Positions 1-9,262 of a DNA stretch of 31,685 nt are shown piece by piece. Position 1 is the first letter of the stretch. Each line of letters starts with the position of its first letter. This DNA is from Pseudomonadales bacterium (lineage in GTDB: Bacteria > Pseudomonadota > Gammaproteobacteria > Pseudomonadales > IMCC2047). The stretch is from the NCBI GenBank assembly GCA_021736745.1, contig JAIPFG010000003.1:1-31685 (forward strand), written 5' to 3'. The position numbers and the translations under genes are program-made. The notes under the pieces were generated by a model, which saw only the letters and a list, made by a program, of their open reading frames with translations, was not told the DNA's origin and ran no database searches.

Positions 1-2
1 TG

Positions 3-3000
3 CCCATATGGGTCAAAGTGCTCAAAACTCTCAATGCAGAACCAGCCATCGTGATACCATTTCGGAATCCCGCAGAAGTGGCTCAATCATTAAATCGCAG
101 AGATGGTTTACATCAGCAAAGAAGTTTAGCCCTTTGGTTACGTCATATTCTAGATGCTGAGAAGAGTTCTCGAAAGTTACCTCGTACTTTTATCAACTTC
201 CAATCTTTGCTAGAAGATTGGGGTAGTTCTTTCGATAAATTACAAAATGACCTGGGTCTTGTATTACCTTTTACTAGCGACTCAATTTACTCAGAAGTCG
301 AAAGTGAAATCTCAGCAAATCTAAAGCACTATACCATTACAAAATCGCGTATTGGCCGCACCTATCTTTCACAACTTGCTACCAGAGCCTATGAAGCCCT
401 CTTAGATTTAGAGCAAGGTGAAAAAAATCGTTTATTCGAAATATTTGATGCCATATCTAGTGATTTCGAGCCTATATCAGAAACTTTAGGACCGATATTG
501 GTGAGTCAAGACAATTCAATAGAACAAGCAAATGTCAAGATTAACCAATTAAACATAAACCTTATAGACGAAAAGCATAAAAACGACCAACTGACTTCTG
601 AAAACAGCGGCTTACTAGAACAAAATAAACAGCTCAGTATAGAAGTTGCTGATTTTAAAGATTTAGAACAAGAGTATTTGAAGGTACATCTTGAGCTGTC
701 TGAAATATCAGCGCTGTATCAAAATACATTATCGGAAAGGAATAATTTAGAGTCCCAACTTAATGCTGTATTTGAAAGTACCTCCTGGAAAGTATCCAGC
801 CCGATTCGCTGGGTTAAAATCTATGCGGCTAAACCTTTAACTGGTTTCTTAAGACCGATAGCAACCTCCTCTTTTAAATTATTCTGGAAACTGCTTCCCC
901 TAACGAAGAGCGCAAAAGTAACACTAAAATCCAAACTTTTTTCTCTCTTTCCTAGCCTTTTCAACAAAACATCATCTTTTCTCGCTTGGAAAAATCAAAC
1001 GAAAGAGCAACACTTCGAACAAAAAAAAAATGAAGCGGTATTCTCTCCAGACCAACCATTTTATACACCGCGACTGATTACCGATAAATTCATAGATCCA
1101 CCTGTAAAACTCATCGCTTTCTATCTGCCACAGTTTCATCCAATTCCGGAGAATGATAAGTGGTGGGGAAAGGGATTTACTGAATGGACAAACGTAAAAC
1201 CAGCTCAACCCCAGTTCGAAGGACACTACCAACCAAGAGAGCCATCGGACCTCGGATACTACGATCTACGAAATCTAGATGTACAGAAACGTCAGGTTGA
1301 ATTAGCCGAATCATATGGCATTAGTGGCTTTTGTTTCTATTTTTACTGGTTCCACAGTAAACGGCTGCTTGAACAACCGATAAAACAGTATCTAAAAAAT
1401 CCTGAGTTAAAACTACCTTTTTGCCTTTGTTGGGCCAATGAAAACTGGAGTCGTCGATGGGATGGGTTGGATAAGGAAATTCTGATTGCACAAGAATACT
1501 CCCCAGAAGATGACATTGCATTTATTAGGCATATCAGCGAATACTTGCAAGACAATCGTTATATTCATGTTGAGGGAAAGCCTCTTCTACTGATCTACCG
1601 CCCCGCGCTACTTCCTCGAGCAAAAAGTACAGCCCGACGATGGCGCAAATGGTGTAGAGAAAATGGCGTAGGTGAGATTTTCCTGGCCTATACCCAATCA
1701 TTCGAAAATGTTGACCCTTCTTTTTATGGATTCGATGCGGCCATTGAATTTCCGCCAAATAATATTTCACCTGTAGATCTATCCATACAAGTTCCCGGGC
1801 TTAAAGAAACATTTAAGGGTAACATCTATGACGGTAATCAATTCGTACAACAAAGTAAGCGCTACGTAAAACCCAGTTACACACTGTTTAGATCCGTATG
1901 TCCCTCTTGGGACAACACAGCACGAAGAAAAAGCCGCGGAACAATTTTTGCCAATATGAGTGTAAAAAACTATCATGAGTGGTTAAGAAATGCGATCTCG
2001 GATACCCTTTCTCGATTTACGCAGACAGATAAACAGATAATTTTTATCAATGCCTGGAACGAGTGGGCTGAAGGGGCTTATCTTGAACCTGATAAAAGCA
2101 AAGGGTATAGCTATCTTCAGGCCACTCATGATGCACTAACTGCAAGCACTCAAACCAAAGCCCAAAAGTCGATTTTGCTTGTAACTCATGACTGTCACCC
2201 CCACGGGGCCCAATTCCTATTACTTGAGATTGCGAAGTGTATAAAGTCATTTGGGTTTGATCTTTATTTGATTGCACTCGACTCGGGTAAATTACATGAT
2301 GATTTTAGAGCTCTGGGCAAGTTTATTTGTACCAATGAATCTACACAGACTGAAGTTGAATTCTTCTTAAGCAATTTATTGAATAAAGGCGTCAATACAG
2401 CCATTACCAGTACTGTCGTTTCAGGCGCCCTCGTACCCAAACTAAAACAGAAAGGACTTAAGGTAATTAGTCTAATCCACGAATTACCCGGCGTTATTAA
2501 AGATATGGGACAAGAGAGGAATGCTCTTTCAATTGCGAAAAACTCCGACCAAGTCATTTTCCCTGCGGAACTAGTAAGCTCAAGTTTTGCAAAACTCATT
2601 GACATTTCTAAGAAAAAAATGGTCGTACGTCATCAGGGATTACTAAGAAAAAACCCTTTCAAATCAAATAAAATTGAAGCTCGTCGTCTTGTAAGAGCAA
2701 GACACAACCTTACGCCCCAAACAAAAATAATATTAACCATTGGGTATGGTGATAAAAGAAAAGGCATCGACTTATTTCTTGATATTGCCAAACAGGTTTT
2801 AGCCACAGAAAGCGATATTGTATTTATTTGGGTTGGGCACCTGGATGCTTCCGTGGAAAAGAATCTCAAAATACAAATTAATACTAAATCAATATTTCAA
2901 AAGATTATCTTTACTGGTTATATTAAAGAACCTCTGGAATATTATGCCGCAGCTGATTTATATGCGCTCACTTCACGAGAAGACCCTTTTCCTAACGTTG

Positions 3001-4073
3001 TATTGGAAGCACTCGAAGTATCCTTGCCGATAGTGGGATTTACAGGCACTACTGGTGCTAGCGATCTTATTCTAGAGCAAAAAGGGAAATTAGTAGAATC
3101 CTTTAATACTAAGGCTTATTCTAAGGCTATTATCGAGTATTTAGCTGACAGCTCAAGCGGTAATAAGCCAGAATTATCAATGATTAAAGGTTCACTGAGA
3201 CGCTACGCTCTCGACCTGTTGAGTTATTCAGAAAACTACCCCAGAATTTCGGTAATATTGCCAAATTTCGAATATGAACAACATATTCTCGATCGATTAG
3301 AATCTATTGCCAAGCAAACTTACCCTATATACGAACTGATCGTGCTCGATGATGCGTCCAATGACAATAGCCCAAAATTAATTCAGACATTTCTAGAGAG
3401 CTGCCCAATCGATTCTATTTATATTGCAAATAAAGAAAATTCGGGGTCGGTGTTCAGGCAATGGAAGAAAGGACTGGAAAGATGTTCGGGTGATCTAGTT
3501 TGGATTGCTGAAGCTGACGATTTAAGCGAAAAGGACTTTTTATACCATCTAATGCAAGAGTTCAAAAACCCCGATTTGGTTCTGGCCTATAGCCAATCCA
3601 AGCAAATCGACAAAAACGGTAATATTTTGGCGGAAAACTATCTGGAATATACTAAGGACGTTTCATCAAAGTGGAATTCCGATTATATTAATTCTGGTAT
3701 TGATGAAATCCGAGAAACTTTGTCTATTAAAAATACTATTCCCAATGTAAGCGCCACGTTAATTAAACGAGAAGCTTTAGACCAAGCAATTTTATCGCTA
3801 GGGGAAGATCTCTTCGAATTCCAGGTTGCTGGAGATTGGCTGGTATACCTGGAGTTATTAAAACAGGGGGATATAGCATTTAAAAAAGATTCACTTAATT
3901 TACACCGCCGTCATGACACAAGCATCACGAGCACCTCCGCTGGTCTAGAACACATTAAAGAAGTAAAAAACGCACAGGTAAAAGCCCAGAAAATCATTCA
4001 GGCTGACGAAACCATCAAAGAGAAAGCCGATGCATACATCTCCCACCTACATCACTACTTTGACGTAGCCTAA
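3..4073 (+). CDS. Modular glycosyltransferase with sulfotransferase, WbsX, GT4 and GT2 domains (5' end missing)
   Basis: The frame is open to the left edge, and the first residues match the middle of a sulfotransferase (FRNPAEVAQSL resembles the 3'-phosphate-binding RxP...S motif). The PAPS 5'-binding loop therefore lies outside the window, and the GTG at 18 is unlikely to be the true start. Next come a coiled coil (about nt 510-780) and a motif, STSWKVSSPIRW, often seen in such fusions. A WbsX-like glycosyltransferase/GH99-like domain spans about nt 1098-2140 (FYLPQFHPIPEND, WANENWSRRWDG, NAWNEWAEG). A GT4 domain follows (about 2165-3220; GDKRKGIDLFLDI, EDPFPNVVLEALE). Last is a GT2 domain (about 3240-4060; SVILPNFEYEQHILDRLESI, LDDAS, AEADD). 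The protein probably acts at the cytoplasmic membrane face in building and sulfating a surface polysaccharide. The linkage and sugar cannot be told. Confidence 0.88.
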   Translation, partial: PIWVKVLKTLNAEPAIVIPFRNPAEVAQSLNRRDGLHQQRSLALWLRHILDAEKSSRKLPRTFINFQSLLEDWGSSFDKLQNDLGLVLPFTSDSIYSEVESEISANLKHYTITKSRIGRTYLSQLATRAYEALLDLEQGEKNRLFEIFDAISSDFEPISETLGPILVSQDNSIEQANVKINQLNINLIDEKHKNDQLTSENSGLLEQNKQLSIEVADFKDLEQEYLKVHLELSEISALYQNTLSERNNLESQLNAVFESTSWKVSSPIRWVKIYAAKPLTGFLRPIATSSFKLFWKLLPLTKSAKVTLKSKLFSLFPSLFNKTSSFLAWKNQTKEQHFEQKKNEAVFSPDQPFYTPRLITDKFIDPPVKLIAFYLPQFHPIPENDKWWGKGFTEWTNVKPAQPQFEGHYQPREPSDLGYYDLRNLDVQKRQVELAESYGISGFCFYFYWFHSKRLLEQPIKQYLKNPELKLPFCLCWANENWSRRWDGLDKEILIAQEYSPEDDIAFIRHISEYLQDNRYIHVEGKPLLLIYRPALLPRAKSTARRWRKWCRENGVGEIFLAYTQSFENVDPSFYGFDAAIEFPPNNISPVDLSIQVPGLKETFKGNIYDGNQFVQQSKRYVKPSYTLFRSVCPSWDNTARRKSRGTIFANMSVKNYHEWLRNAISDTLSRFTQTDKQIIFINAWNEWAEGAYLEPDKSKGYSYLQATHDALTASTQTKAQKSILLVTHDCHPHGAQFLLLEIAKCIKSFGFDLYLIALDSGKLHDDFRALGKFICTNESTQTEVEFFLSNLLNKGVNTAITSTVVSGALVPKLKQKGLKVISLIHELPGVIKDMGQERNALSIAKNSDQVIFPAELVSSSFAKLIDISKKKMVVRHQGLLRKNPFKSNKIEARRLVRARHNLTPQTKIILTIGYGDKRKGIDLFLDIAKQVLATESDIVFIWVGHLDASVEKNLKIQINTKSIFQKIIFTGYIKEPLEYYAAADLYALTSREDPFPNVVLEALEVSLPIVGFTGTTGASDLILEQKGKLVESFNTKAYSKAIIEYLADSSSGNKPELSMIKGSLRRYALDLLSYSENYPRISVILPNFEYEQHILDRLESIAKQTYPIYELIVLDDASNDNSPKLIQTFLESCPIDSIYIANKENSGSVFRQWKKGLERCSGDLVWIAEADDLSEKDFLYHLMQEFKNPDLVLAYSQSKQIDKNGNILAENYLEYTKDVSSKWNSDYINSGIDEIRETLSIKNTIPNVSATLIKREALDQAILSLGEDLFEFQVAGDWLVYLELLKQGDIAFKKDSLNLHRRHDTSITSTSAGLEHIKEVKNAQVKAQKIIQADETIKEKADAYISHLHHYFDVA

Positions 4074-4107
4074 AGCGCCTTTTTGTCAAACACAAGAAAG
4101 ATATTTG

Positions 4108-5049
4108 ATGACATATAAAACCAACTTTCAGAAGGCTGTAGTTCTCGGTGCTGGGGGCTTCATTGGCATTAACCTCGTTCAAGAGCTAGTCAAGCAGGGC
4201 TATCAAACCATTTGCTTTGATAAAGAGACCTCTCCTCACTGGCCCAACTCGGTAGAAACAATTATCGGCGAGTTCTCTACAATGCCACAAGATCTCATGT
4301 ATGAACTGAATGACGCCCTAATATTCCACCTGATTAGCTCTGGGCGTCCATCGACACAGACACAAGGAATAGGCGTTGAAATTGAAAATGATCTGATTGC
4401 CACCATCAAATATCTTGAAGCACTTCACACTCGAAATAATAGATGGGTTTATGTTTCCTCTGGCGGCACTGTGTACGGAGCAACCAATAAAAAATTAATA
4501 AGCGAAACTCATATTACCAGGCCAATTTGCTCATATGGTGTGACCAAACTGACTCTTGAGAACTACTTCTATTTATATGGCCGATTACACAATCTTAATT
4601 ATGTAATTGCTCGGCTATCTAATCCATATGGCCCATGGCAACACCCACTAAGGGGGCAAGGTGTCGTCATGACCTTACTACACAGTCTAATAACAGATAA
4701 GCCAATATCTATTTGGGGCGATGGGGAAGTTATAAGAGACTATATTTATATCCAGGATGCCATAGAAGGTTTGCTAATAATGGCTGATAGCGCTTCTCCA
4801 GCTTTTTTATATAATCTTGCTTCGGGAAAAGGGCTATCAATAAATCAACTGATAGAAATTGCTTCAAAAATACTAAATACGTCGCCAGATATTCATTATG
4901 TGGATTCCCGCCCCTCTGATGTTCAATACAATGTGCTGGATATCGATAAAATCTCACACGAATTGGGCTGGCAACCAAGGGTTAACATTCGAGATGGATT
5001 ATTTAAGGCAACAAAATGGATTGAACAATTAATTATAAAGGGAAGTTAG
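4108..5049 (+). CDS. NAD-dependent epimerase/dehydratase (extended SDR family)
   Basis: This 313-residue protein is an extended short-chain dehydrogenase/reductase of the UDP-glucose 4-epimerase/dehydratase type. The sequence shows the N-terminal NAD-binding GAGGFIG loop (about residues 14-20), a VSSGGTVYG segment supplying the active-site Ser/Thr near residue 118, and the catalytic pair in YGVTK (Tyr143, Lys147). SNPYGPWQHP and WGDGEVIRDYIYIQDA are typical sugar-nucleotide epimerase segments. It probably makes a nucleotide-sugar precursor for the glycan built by this locus, but the substrate cannot be read from sequence. I chose ATG 4108 over the adjacent TTG 4105; a purine-rich AAGAAAG lies 8 bases upstream. 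It begins 34 bases after the large glycosyltransferase, which suggests co-transcription. Confidence 0.9.
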   Translation: MTYKTNFQKAVVLGAGGFIGINLVQELVKQGYQTICFDKETSPHWPNSVETIIGEFSTMPQDLMYELNDALIFHLISSGRPSTQTQGIGVEIENDLIATIKYLEALHTRNNRWVYVSSGGTVYGATNKKLISETHITRPICSYGVTKLTLENYFYLYGRLHNLNYVIARLSNPYGPWQHPLRGQGVVMTLLHSLITDKPISIWGDGEVIRDYIYIQDAIEGLLIMADSASPAFLYNLASGKGLSINQLIEIASKILNTSPDIHYVDSRPSDVQYNVLDIDKISHELGWQPRVNIRDGLFKATKWIEQLIIKGS

Positions 5050-5126
5050 AAATACTAGCCACTATAATCTAGTAGCCACCACTTTTATACATTCGAGAAA
5101 TATGATTATGTTGTATGGAGATTAGA

Positions 5127-5906
5127 ATGCCTCACAAACCGGATTTTTTAATTATTGGAGCCATGAAAAGCGGCACCACGGTACTTTATGAGTTCATCTG
5201 TGAGCATCCAAATGTAGCTGCAGCGTCAGAAAAAGAAATTCACTTTTTTTCACTTGTCCCCTTTCGGGGAAGCGATTGGTATTTAAGTCACTTTACTCCA
5301 AATAAAGGGCAAATTACTGGGGAGGCAAGTCCGACATATTTTCACGTTGCTAACACTCCCGCCTTGCCAATGAGTATTAAAGAGTTTGCCCCAGATATTA
5401 AACTCATCCTGATTATCCGTGATCCGGTAGAAAGAGCCATTTCACATTTTTTCCATTACGTTACCGTTAATAAAATAGAAAAATTAGAACAAATGGGAAT
5501 CAATCGATTCTTTGAAAGAAATTTTGAGTCGGGTCTTAAACAAACTTCTGATTTAGACTACTACATGCATGACATTTTATCCTTCAGCTGTTACACCCGA
5601 AAGTATTTAACATTTGTTAAAGTCTTCGGACGAGAAAATATTCTGGTTTTGAACAATAGCGATCTTGTTTTAACCCCCCAAAAAACAATGAACAAAACTT
5701 TCACTTATTTGGGGCTAGAGCCGATCACTTCTTCTGAGTTTAGTAAGTTCAGGTATTCAACAGGCAGTAGCGTAAATGCATTACATCCAGAGCTACTCAA
5801 AAAGTTGGGCAATTTTTTATATCCTGACTTCAAACAGTTTTGTGCACTTACGGGAATTTATTACAACCCTCTACATCTTGCTGAGTCTACGGCAGAAGCA
5901 ATATGA
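5127..5906 (+). CDS. PAPS-dependent sulfotransferase
   Basis: A sulfotransferase-domain protein of about 259 residues. The 5'-phosphosulfate-binding loop is near the N terminus (GAMKSGTTVLYEF, Lys14 to Thr18). The 3'-phosphate-binding motif is IIRDPVERAISHF, with Arg98 and the Ser further on. It should transfer sulfate from PAPS to a sugar hydroxyl in the cytoplasm before export. The ATG at 5127 is preferred over the ATG at 5115 because GGAG (5117-5120) sits six bases before it. The stop overlaps the start of the next gene as ATGA, so the two are probably translationally coupled. This is one of four sulfotransferase modules in the locus. The acceptor is unknown. Confidence 0.88.
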   Translation: MPHKPDFLIIGAMKSGTTVLYEFICEHPNVAAASEKEIHFFSLVPFRGSDWYLSHFTPNKGQITGEASPTYFHVANTPALPMSIKEFAPDIKLILIIRDPVERAISHFFHYVTVNKIEKLEQMGINRFFERNFESGLKQTSDLDYYMHDILSFSCYTRKYLTFVKVFGRENILVLNNSDLVLTPQKTMNKTFTYLGLEPITSSEFSKFRYSTGSSVNALHPELLKKLGNFLYPDFKQFCALTGIYYNPLHLAESTAEAI

Positions 5907-6850
5907 GTGAGGTAATGATTGGCAAGGATGGATGGCTGTTTTTACAGGGCGGGACCAACAATGTCTTGCGCTTTTATGTAGAGGATGCCAGCTCTGAAAA
6001 AATAGCTACAGAATGGGTTCAAGTACTTAATTCTCGAAGAGAAAAACTTGCGACGCTAAATATTCAGTATTTTCATCTAATTGCGCCCAATAAAATTTCA
6101 ATTTATCCGGAATTTTGTAACGAAAAACTACCCTATTTTGAACAGACACCCTTACAAAGATTGGATAAATTGATTTCTGATATCAATCATCCTTGTACGA
6201 CTGTTCTTATTAACCCAACAAAATACTTCCATGGATTAAAGCAACAGAGTCAACTGTATTGGAAAACCGATAGCCATTGGACCTACTCGGGATGTTATAA
6301 CGCTTATGAAATGCTCTGCTCTAAGCTTGAGGCTCAACCAAACTCAAAGCTGCTCAATTGCAAATTTATTGAAGGCGAACTCGAGCTCGACCTTGGAGGA
6401 AAACTGAACCCTCCTGTTAAGGAAAGAGTCCGTTTTCACAATACCTTGTTTTGTGCAAAACGTATCTTCGCTAATGAGTTAGTTTGTTACAAAGAAGCTA
6501 ACAAAATGGAAAATGATCCGGGATTACACACCGGCTCACTGGTGATCTACAAAAATGAGGCCGCACCTAATCACCAAAAACTTGTAATATTCGGTGACTC
6601 CTTTTCAGAATACCGTCCTTACCTTCTAACCGGTATGCTTGCAGAAACATTCCGGGAAGTTCACTTTATCTGGTCGACCGCAATCGATTTTTCTTACCTC
6701 GAAAGAGTACAACCAGATATCGTCATTACTGAAATTGTTGAGCGATTCATGCCACAAATCCCAGACGATACATTTAATATTGAAACCTATGTAACAAATA
6801 AAATGCTTAGCTTGATTGATCAGTCTAATCAAGCAGAAGTGATTATCTAA
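5903..6850 (+). CDS. AlgX/AlgJ-like SGNH-type protein, probable polysaccharide O-acetyltransferase
   Basis: A 315-residue protein resembling the SGNH-hydrolase-like domain of AlgX and AlgJ, which take part in alginate O-acetylation. The hallmarks are an N-terminal GKDGWLFLQGG, a catalytic Asp-His block YWKTDSHWT (Asp123, His125), and the nucleophile block FGDSFS (Ser233) followed by a C-terminal alpha/beta segment. No signal peptide or transmembrane segment is visible. That is unlike periplasmic AlgX/AlgJ, so this copy may act in the cytoplasm or the domain may serve another role. It overlaps the upstream sulfotransferase by four bases (ATGA), pairing sulfation with a candidate acyl-modifying enzyme. 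The family is fairly sure; acetyl transfer is inference. Confidence 0.75.
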   Translation: MSEVMIGKDGWLFLQGGTNNVLRFYVEDASSEKIATEWVQVLNSRREKLATLNIQYFHLIAPNKISIYPEFCNEKLPYFEQTPLQRLDKLISDINHPCTTVLINPTKYFHGLKQQSQLYWKTDSHWTYSGCYNAYEMLCSKLEAQPNSKLLNCKFIEGELELDLGGKLNPPVKERVRFHNTLFCAKRIFANELVCYKEANKMENDPGLHTGSLVIYKNEAAPNHQKLVIFGDSFSEYRPYLLTGMLAETFREVHFIWSTAIDFSYLERVQPDIVITEIVERFMPQIPDDTFNIETYVTNKMLSLIDQSNQAEVII

Positions 6851-6890
6851 ACAACTCTACTTCCTAATTTAGAATGGACATTCGTTACAA

Positions 6891-7691
6891 ATGCCTAATT
6901 TAGTCAAAATAAAACGCTTTCTCCAAAAATACAATTTCGCGCACCGACTTAAAGGTCGATTAAATAACATCAGCCACACGATTTTTTCCCACGAAGGAAC
7001 ATGCCCTATCTGTGAAAAAGCAGTAATTTTCTCCTCAAAATATGACTGGTTTAGAGATCACCTGCTGTGTTCTAGCTGTGGTTCCATTCCTCGAGAAAGA
7101 GCCATTATTCAAGTTATAAAGAATTATTATCCCAATTTCCGAAACCTAGTGGTTCACGAGTCTTCTCCCAGCGCACGTGGGGCAAGCGTCAAACTCAAAA
7201 GTGAAGTTTCCAGCTATTCATCATCTTATCTTTATTCAGGAATACCTTTGGGCAGCACTCATCCACGTAGCGGTATACGCTGTGAAGATTTGGAAAACCT
7301 TACATTTGAAGATGACTCCCTTGACCTCTTCATTACCCAAGATGTGATGGAACATGTATTTGAACCTGAAAAAGCATTTAAAGAGATTGCCAGGGTATTA
7401 AAACCCGGTGGCGCGCACATTTTTACTGTCCCTATTATCAACAAAGCTAACCCAACTGAAGCTTGGGCCGCTAAAGACAGTAGCGGCAGGATAACCCATC
7501 TGCACGAGCCAGAGTATCATGGAAATCCTATTGATGATGATGGTTCGTTGGTTACAATGCACTGGGGTTATGATATTGCCAGTTATATTATGAGACATGC
7601 CAATACTCCAACAACCATCGTCATGATAGATAACATAGACTTGGGTATTCGCGCTGAATATATAGAAGTTTTGGTTAGCTTTAAACTCTAA
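6891..7691 (+). CDS. SAM-dependent methyltransferase with N-terminal zinc ribbon
   Basis: A 266-residue class I methyltransferase (Methyltransf_11 type). A treble-clef or ribbon-like set of four cysteines lies near the N terminus (Cys38, Cys41, Cys60, Cys63 in CPIC and CSSC), probably binding zinc. The methyltransferase part has a degenerate SAM-binding segment (VVHESSPSARG), an acidic LENLTFEDDSLDLFITQDVMEH strand-helix block and EIARVLKPGGAHIFTVP. It sits inside the polysaccharide locus, so a sugar O-methylation or a methyl cap is a reasonable guess. Chain-end methylation commonly terminates O-antigens exported by Wzm/Wzt. No strong Shine-Dalgarno precedes the ATG. Confidence 0.8.
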   Translation: MPNLVKIKRFLQKYNFAHRLKGRLNNISHTIFSHEGTCPICEKAVIFSSKYDWFRDHLLCSSCGSIPRERAIIQVIKNYYPNFRNLVVHESSPSARGASVKLKSEVSSYSSSYLYSGIPLGSTHPRSGIRCEDLENLTFEDDSLDLFITQDVMEHVFEPEKAFKEIARVLKPGGAHIFTVPIINKANPTEAWAAKDSSGRITHLHEPEYHGNPIDDDGSLVTMHWGYDIASYIMRHANTPTTIVMIDNIDLGIRAEYIEVLVSFKL

Positions 7692-7733
7692 TTAAATTTA
7701 ACTTATACTAAAACCAATAAACCGGTATCTCTC

Positions 7734-8486
7734 GTGCGCCTCGATCTTTTACTTTATAACGTTCAGTTAAAACTCAAAGCTCAAATATCTCGTTCTTATC
7801 TAGGTTGTCTATGGTGGATTATTGAACCTATAGGCGTTATTAGCGCATTTTATTTTGTATTCGAATTTTTATTGAAACGTGGGGGTCCGGAATACACTTA
7901 TCAATTAGTAATTGGCGTCGTAATATGGACATGGTTTGGCGCAACCTCAATACAAGCTGCTAACAGTATTCATGGTGCATCAACCTTGATGCAACAGGTG
8001 AAAGTTAACAAACTGCTTTTTCCTTTAAGTGACGTACTTGAGCTGAGTTTCAAACAGATTTTTGTTTTTCTGTTACTTTTGTTCTTCCTAATAACAACTA
8101 AAGGCGTGCAAAGTAGCTGGAGCTATATTCCCTTGCTAATTTTAGTACAGTTTATATTCATAACTGGCATCTCCTTAGCTTTCTCTGCCATTGTTCCCTT
8201 TCTACCGGACACCATATATTTAATACATATCTTCATGCGCTTGTGGATGTTCTGCTCAGGAGTTTTCTATACTGTGGATTCTATATCGCCCAGCCACCAG
8301 TTTCTTTTCCTATTAAACCCAATGGCCAACTTAATTGACCAATACCGAACCGTTTTAATTACTGGCCTTGCCCCTGATTGGCTAAGCCTCATGACGATAC
8401 TCATCGGCTCTTTTATTATCATAGGTTTCAGCGCACTGGCAATTAAACACAATGACCAGACATATCCACGGTTGTCGTTACAATGA
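7734..8486 (+). CDS. wzm: Polysaccharide ABC transporter permease (ABC-2 type, Wzm/KpsM-like)
   Basis: A 250-residue integral membrane protein with about six hydrophobic segments, of the ABC-2 polysaccharide/polyol exporter type. The N terminus has the characteristic amphipathic stretch followed by SYLGCLWWIIEPIGVISAF, matching the RSLLGxLWxLLxP pattern of Wzm/TagG/KpsM. FYTVDSISPSHQFLFLLNPM near the C terminus is also typical. It forms the channel that exports the undecaprenyl-linked (or lipid-linked) glycan with the ATPase encoded next. The start is GTG at 7734; there is no nearby in-frame ATG upstream and the Shine-Dalgarno is weak. Its end overlaps the ATPase gene by four bases (ATGA). 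Confidence 0.9.
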   Translation: MRLDLLLYNVQLKLKAQISRSYLGCLWWIIEPIGVISAFYFVFEFLLKRGGPEYTYQLVIGVVIWTWFGATSIQAANSIHGASTLMQQVKVNKLLFPLSDVLELSFKQIFVFLLLLFFLITTKGVQSSWSYIPLLILVQFIFITGISLAFSAIVPFLPDTIYLIHIFMRLWMFCSGVFYTVDSISPSHQFLFLLNPMANLIDQYRTVLITGLAPDWLSLMTILIGSFIIIGFSALAIKHNDQTYPRLSLQ

Positions 8487-9211
8487 ACACACTTTCCGAA
8501 CCTCTAATCTCTACAAGAAATATTGGTGTCAGCTATAAGCTGACTCGATCTATTTTTTCAACCCAAAAATATTCTGCGCTCAGAAATGTTAGCTTTGATA
8601 TTTATCGAGGAGACTCTTTAGGCATCGTCGGAAGAAATGGTGCCGGCAAAAGCACACTATTACGTTTATTAGCTGGTATTATTTCCCCCGACTCAGGTGT
8701 AATAGTTAGCAACCAGTCAACAACAGCATTGCTCTCTCTACAGGCGGGTTTTAATGGGGAGCTTGACGGCAGATCTAATGCGATCTTAAATGGTATGTTA
8801 TTAGGCTTTACCAAGCCTCAGATGATGAGACAAATTAACAATATTATTGAATTTTCAGAACTTGGTAATGCTATCTATAAACCAGTAAAAACATATTCTA
8901 CAGGAATGCGCGCGCGCCTGGGGTTTGCTATTGCCGTTCACATGAATCCCGAAGTCTTACTCGTTGACGAGATACTCGGGGTAGGAGATGCTGAATTCAG
9001 GGAAAAGTCTACGGCCGTTATGAAAGAGCGACTAGGTTCAGAGCAAACCGTAGTATTAGTCTCCCATCAAGCTAATGTGATCAAAAATTTGTGCAACCGG
9101 GCAGTCTGGATAGAAGATGGCGTCACTAAAATGGAGGGTGATGCAAAAACTGTTGTTAGCTCTTATGAGAATTATATTATTACTAATCCACTGGCTAAAT
9201 ATAATCAATAA
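8483..9211 (+). CDS. wzt: Polysaccharide ABC transporter ATP-binding protein (Wzt/KpsT-like, short form)
   Basis: A 242-residue ABC ATPase. Walker A is GRNGAGKST (residues 50-58), the signature is YSTGMRARLGFA (about 138-149, the variant used by polysaccharide exporters in place of LSGGQ), Walker B is VLLVDEILGVGD (about 158-169), and the H-loop is VSHQ (His195). It powers export with the permease encoded immediately upstream. The protein ends soon after the nucleotide-binding domain. It lacks the C-terminal carbohydrate-binding domain that many O-antigen Wzt proteins use to recognise a capped chain end, so it is more like KpsT/TagH short forms or the E. coli O8/O9-unlike class. Confidence 0.92.
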   Translation: MNTLSEPLISTRNIGVSYKLTRSIFSTQKYSALRNVSFDIYRGDSLGIVGRNGAGKSTLLRLLAGIISPDSGVIVSNQSTTALLSLQAGFNGELDGRSNAILNGMLLGFTKPQMMRQINNIIEFSELGNAIYKPVKTYSTGMRARLGFAIAVHMNPEVLLVDEILGVGDAEFREKSTAVMKERLGSEQTVVLVSHQANVIKNLCNRAVWIEDGVTKMEGDAKTVVSSYENYIITNPLAKYNQ

Positions 9212-9262
9212 ATACCTAATTGCTTGTTACTCTCTAGGCAACAATAACGAACCTAATGAATT

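Noticed and set aside
2264..2605. Minus-strand open frame of 113 codons inside the large glycosyltransferase gene
   Set aside because: It is antisense to a strongly supported multidomain protein, shows no recognisable domain and has no ribosome-binding site of note; it is a shadow frame.
5034..5068. TATAAT at 5063-5068 as a promoter for the sulfotransferase gene at 5127
   Set aside because: No acceptable -35 box lies 16-19 bases upstream, and the gene is close enough to its neighbour to be read through.
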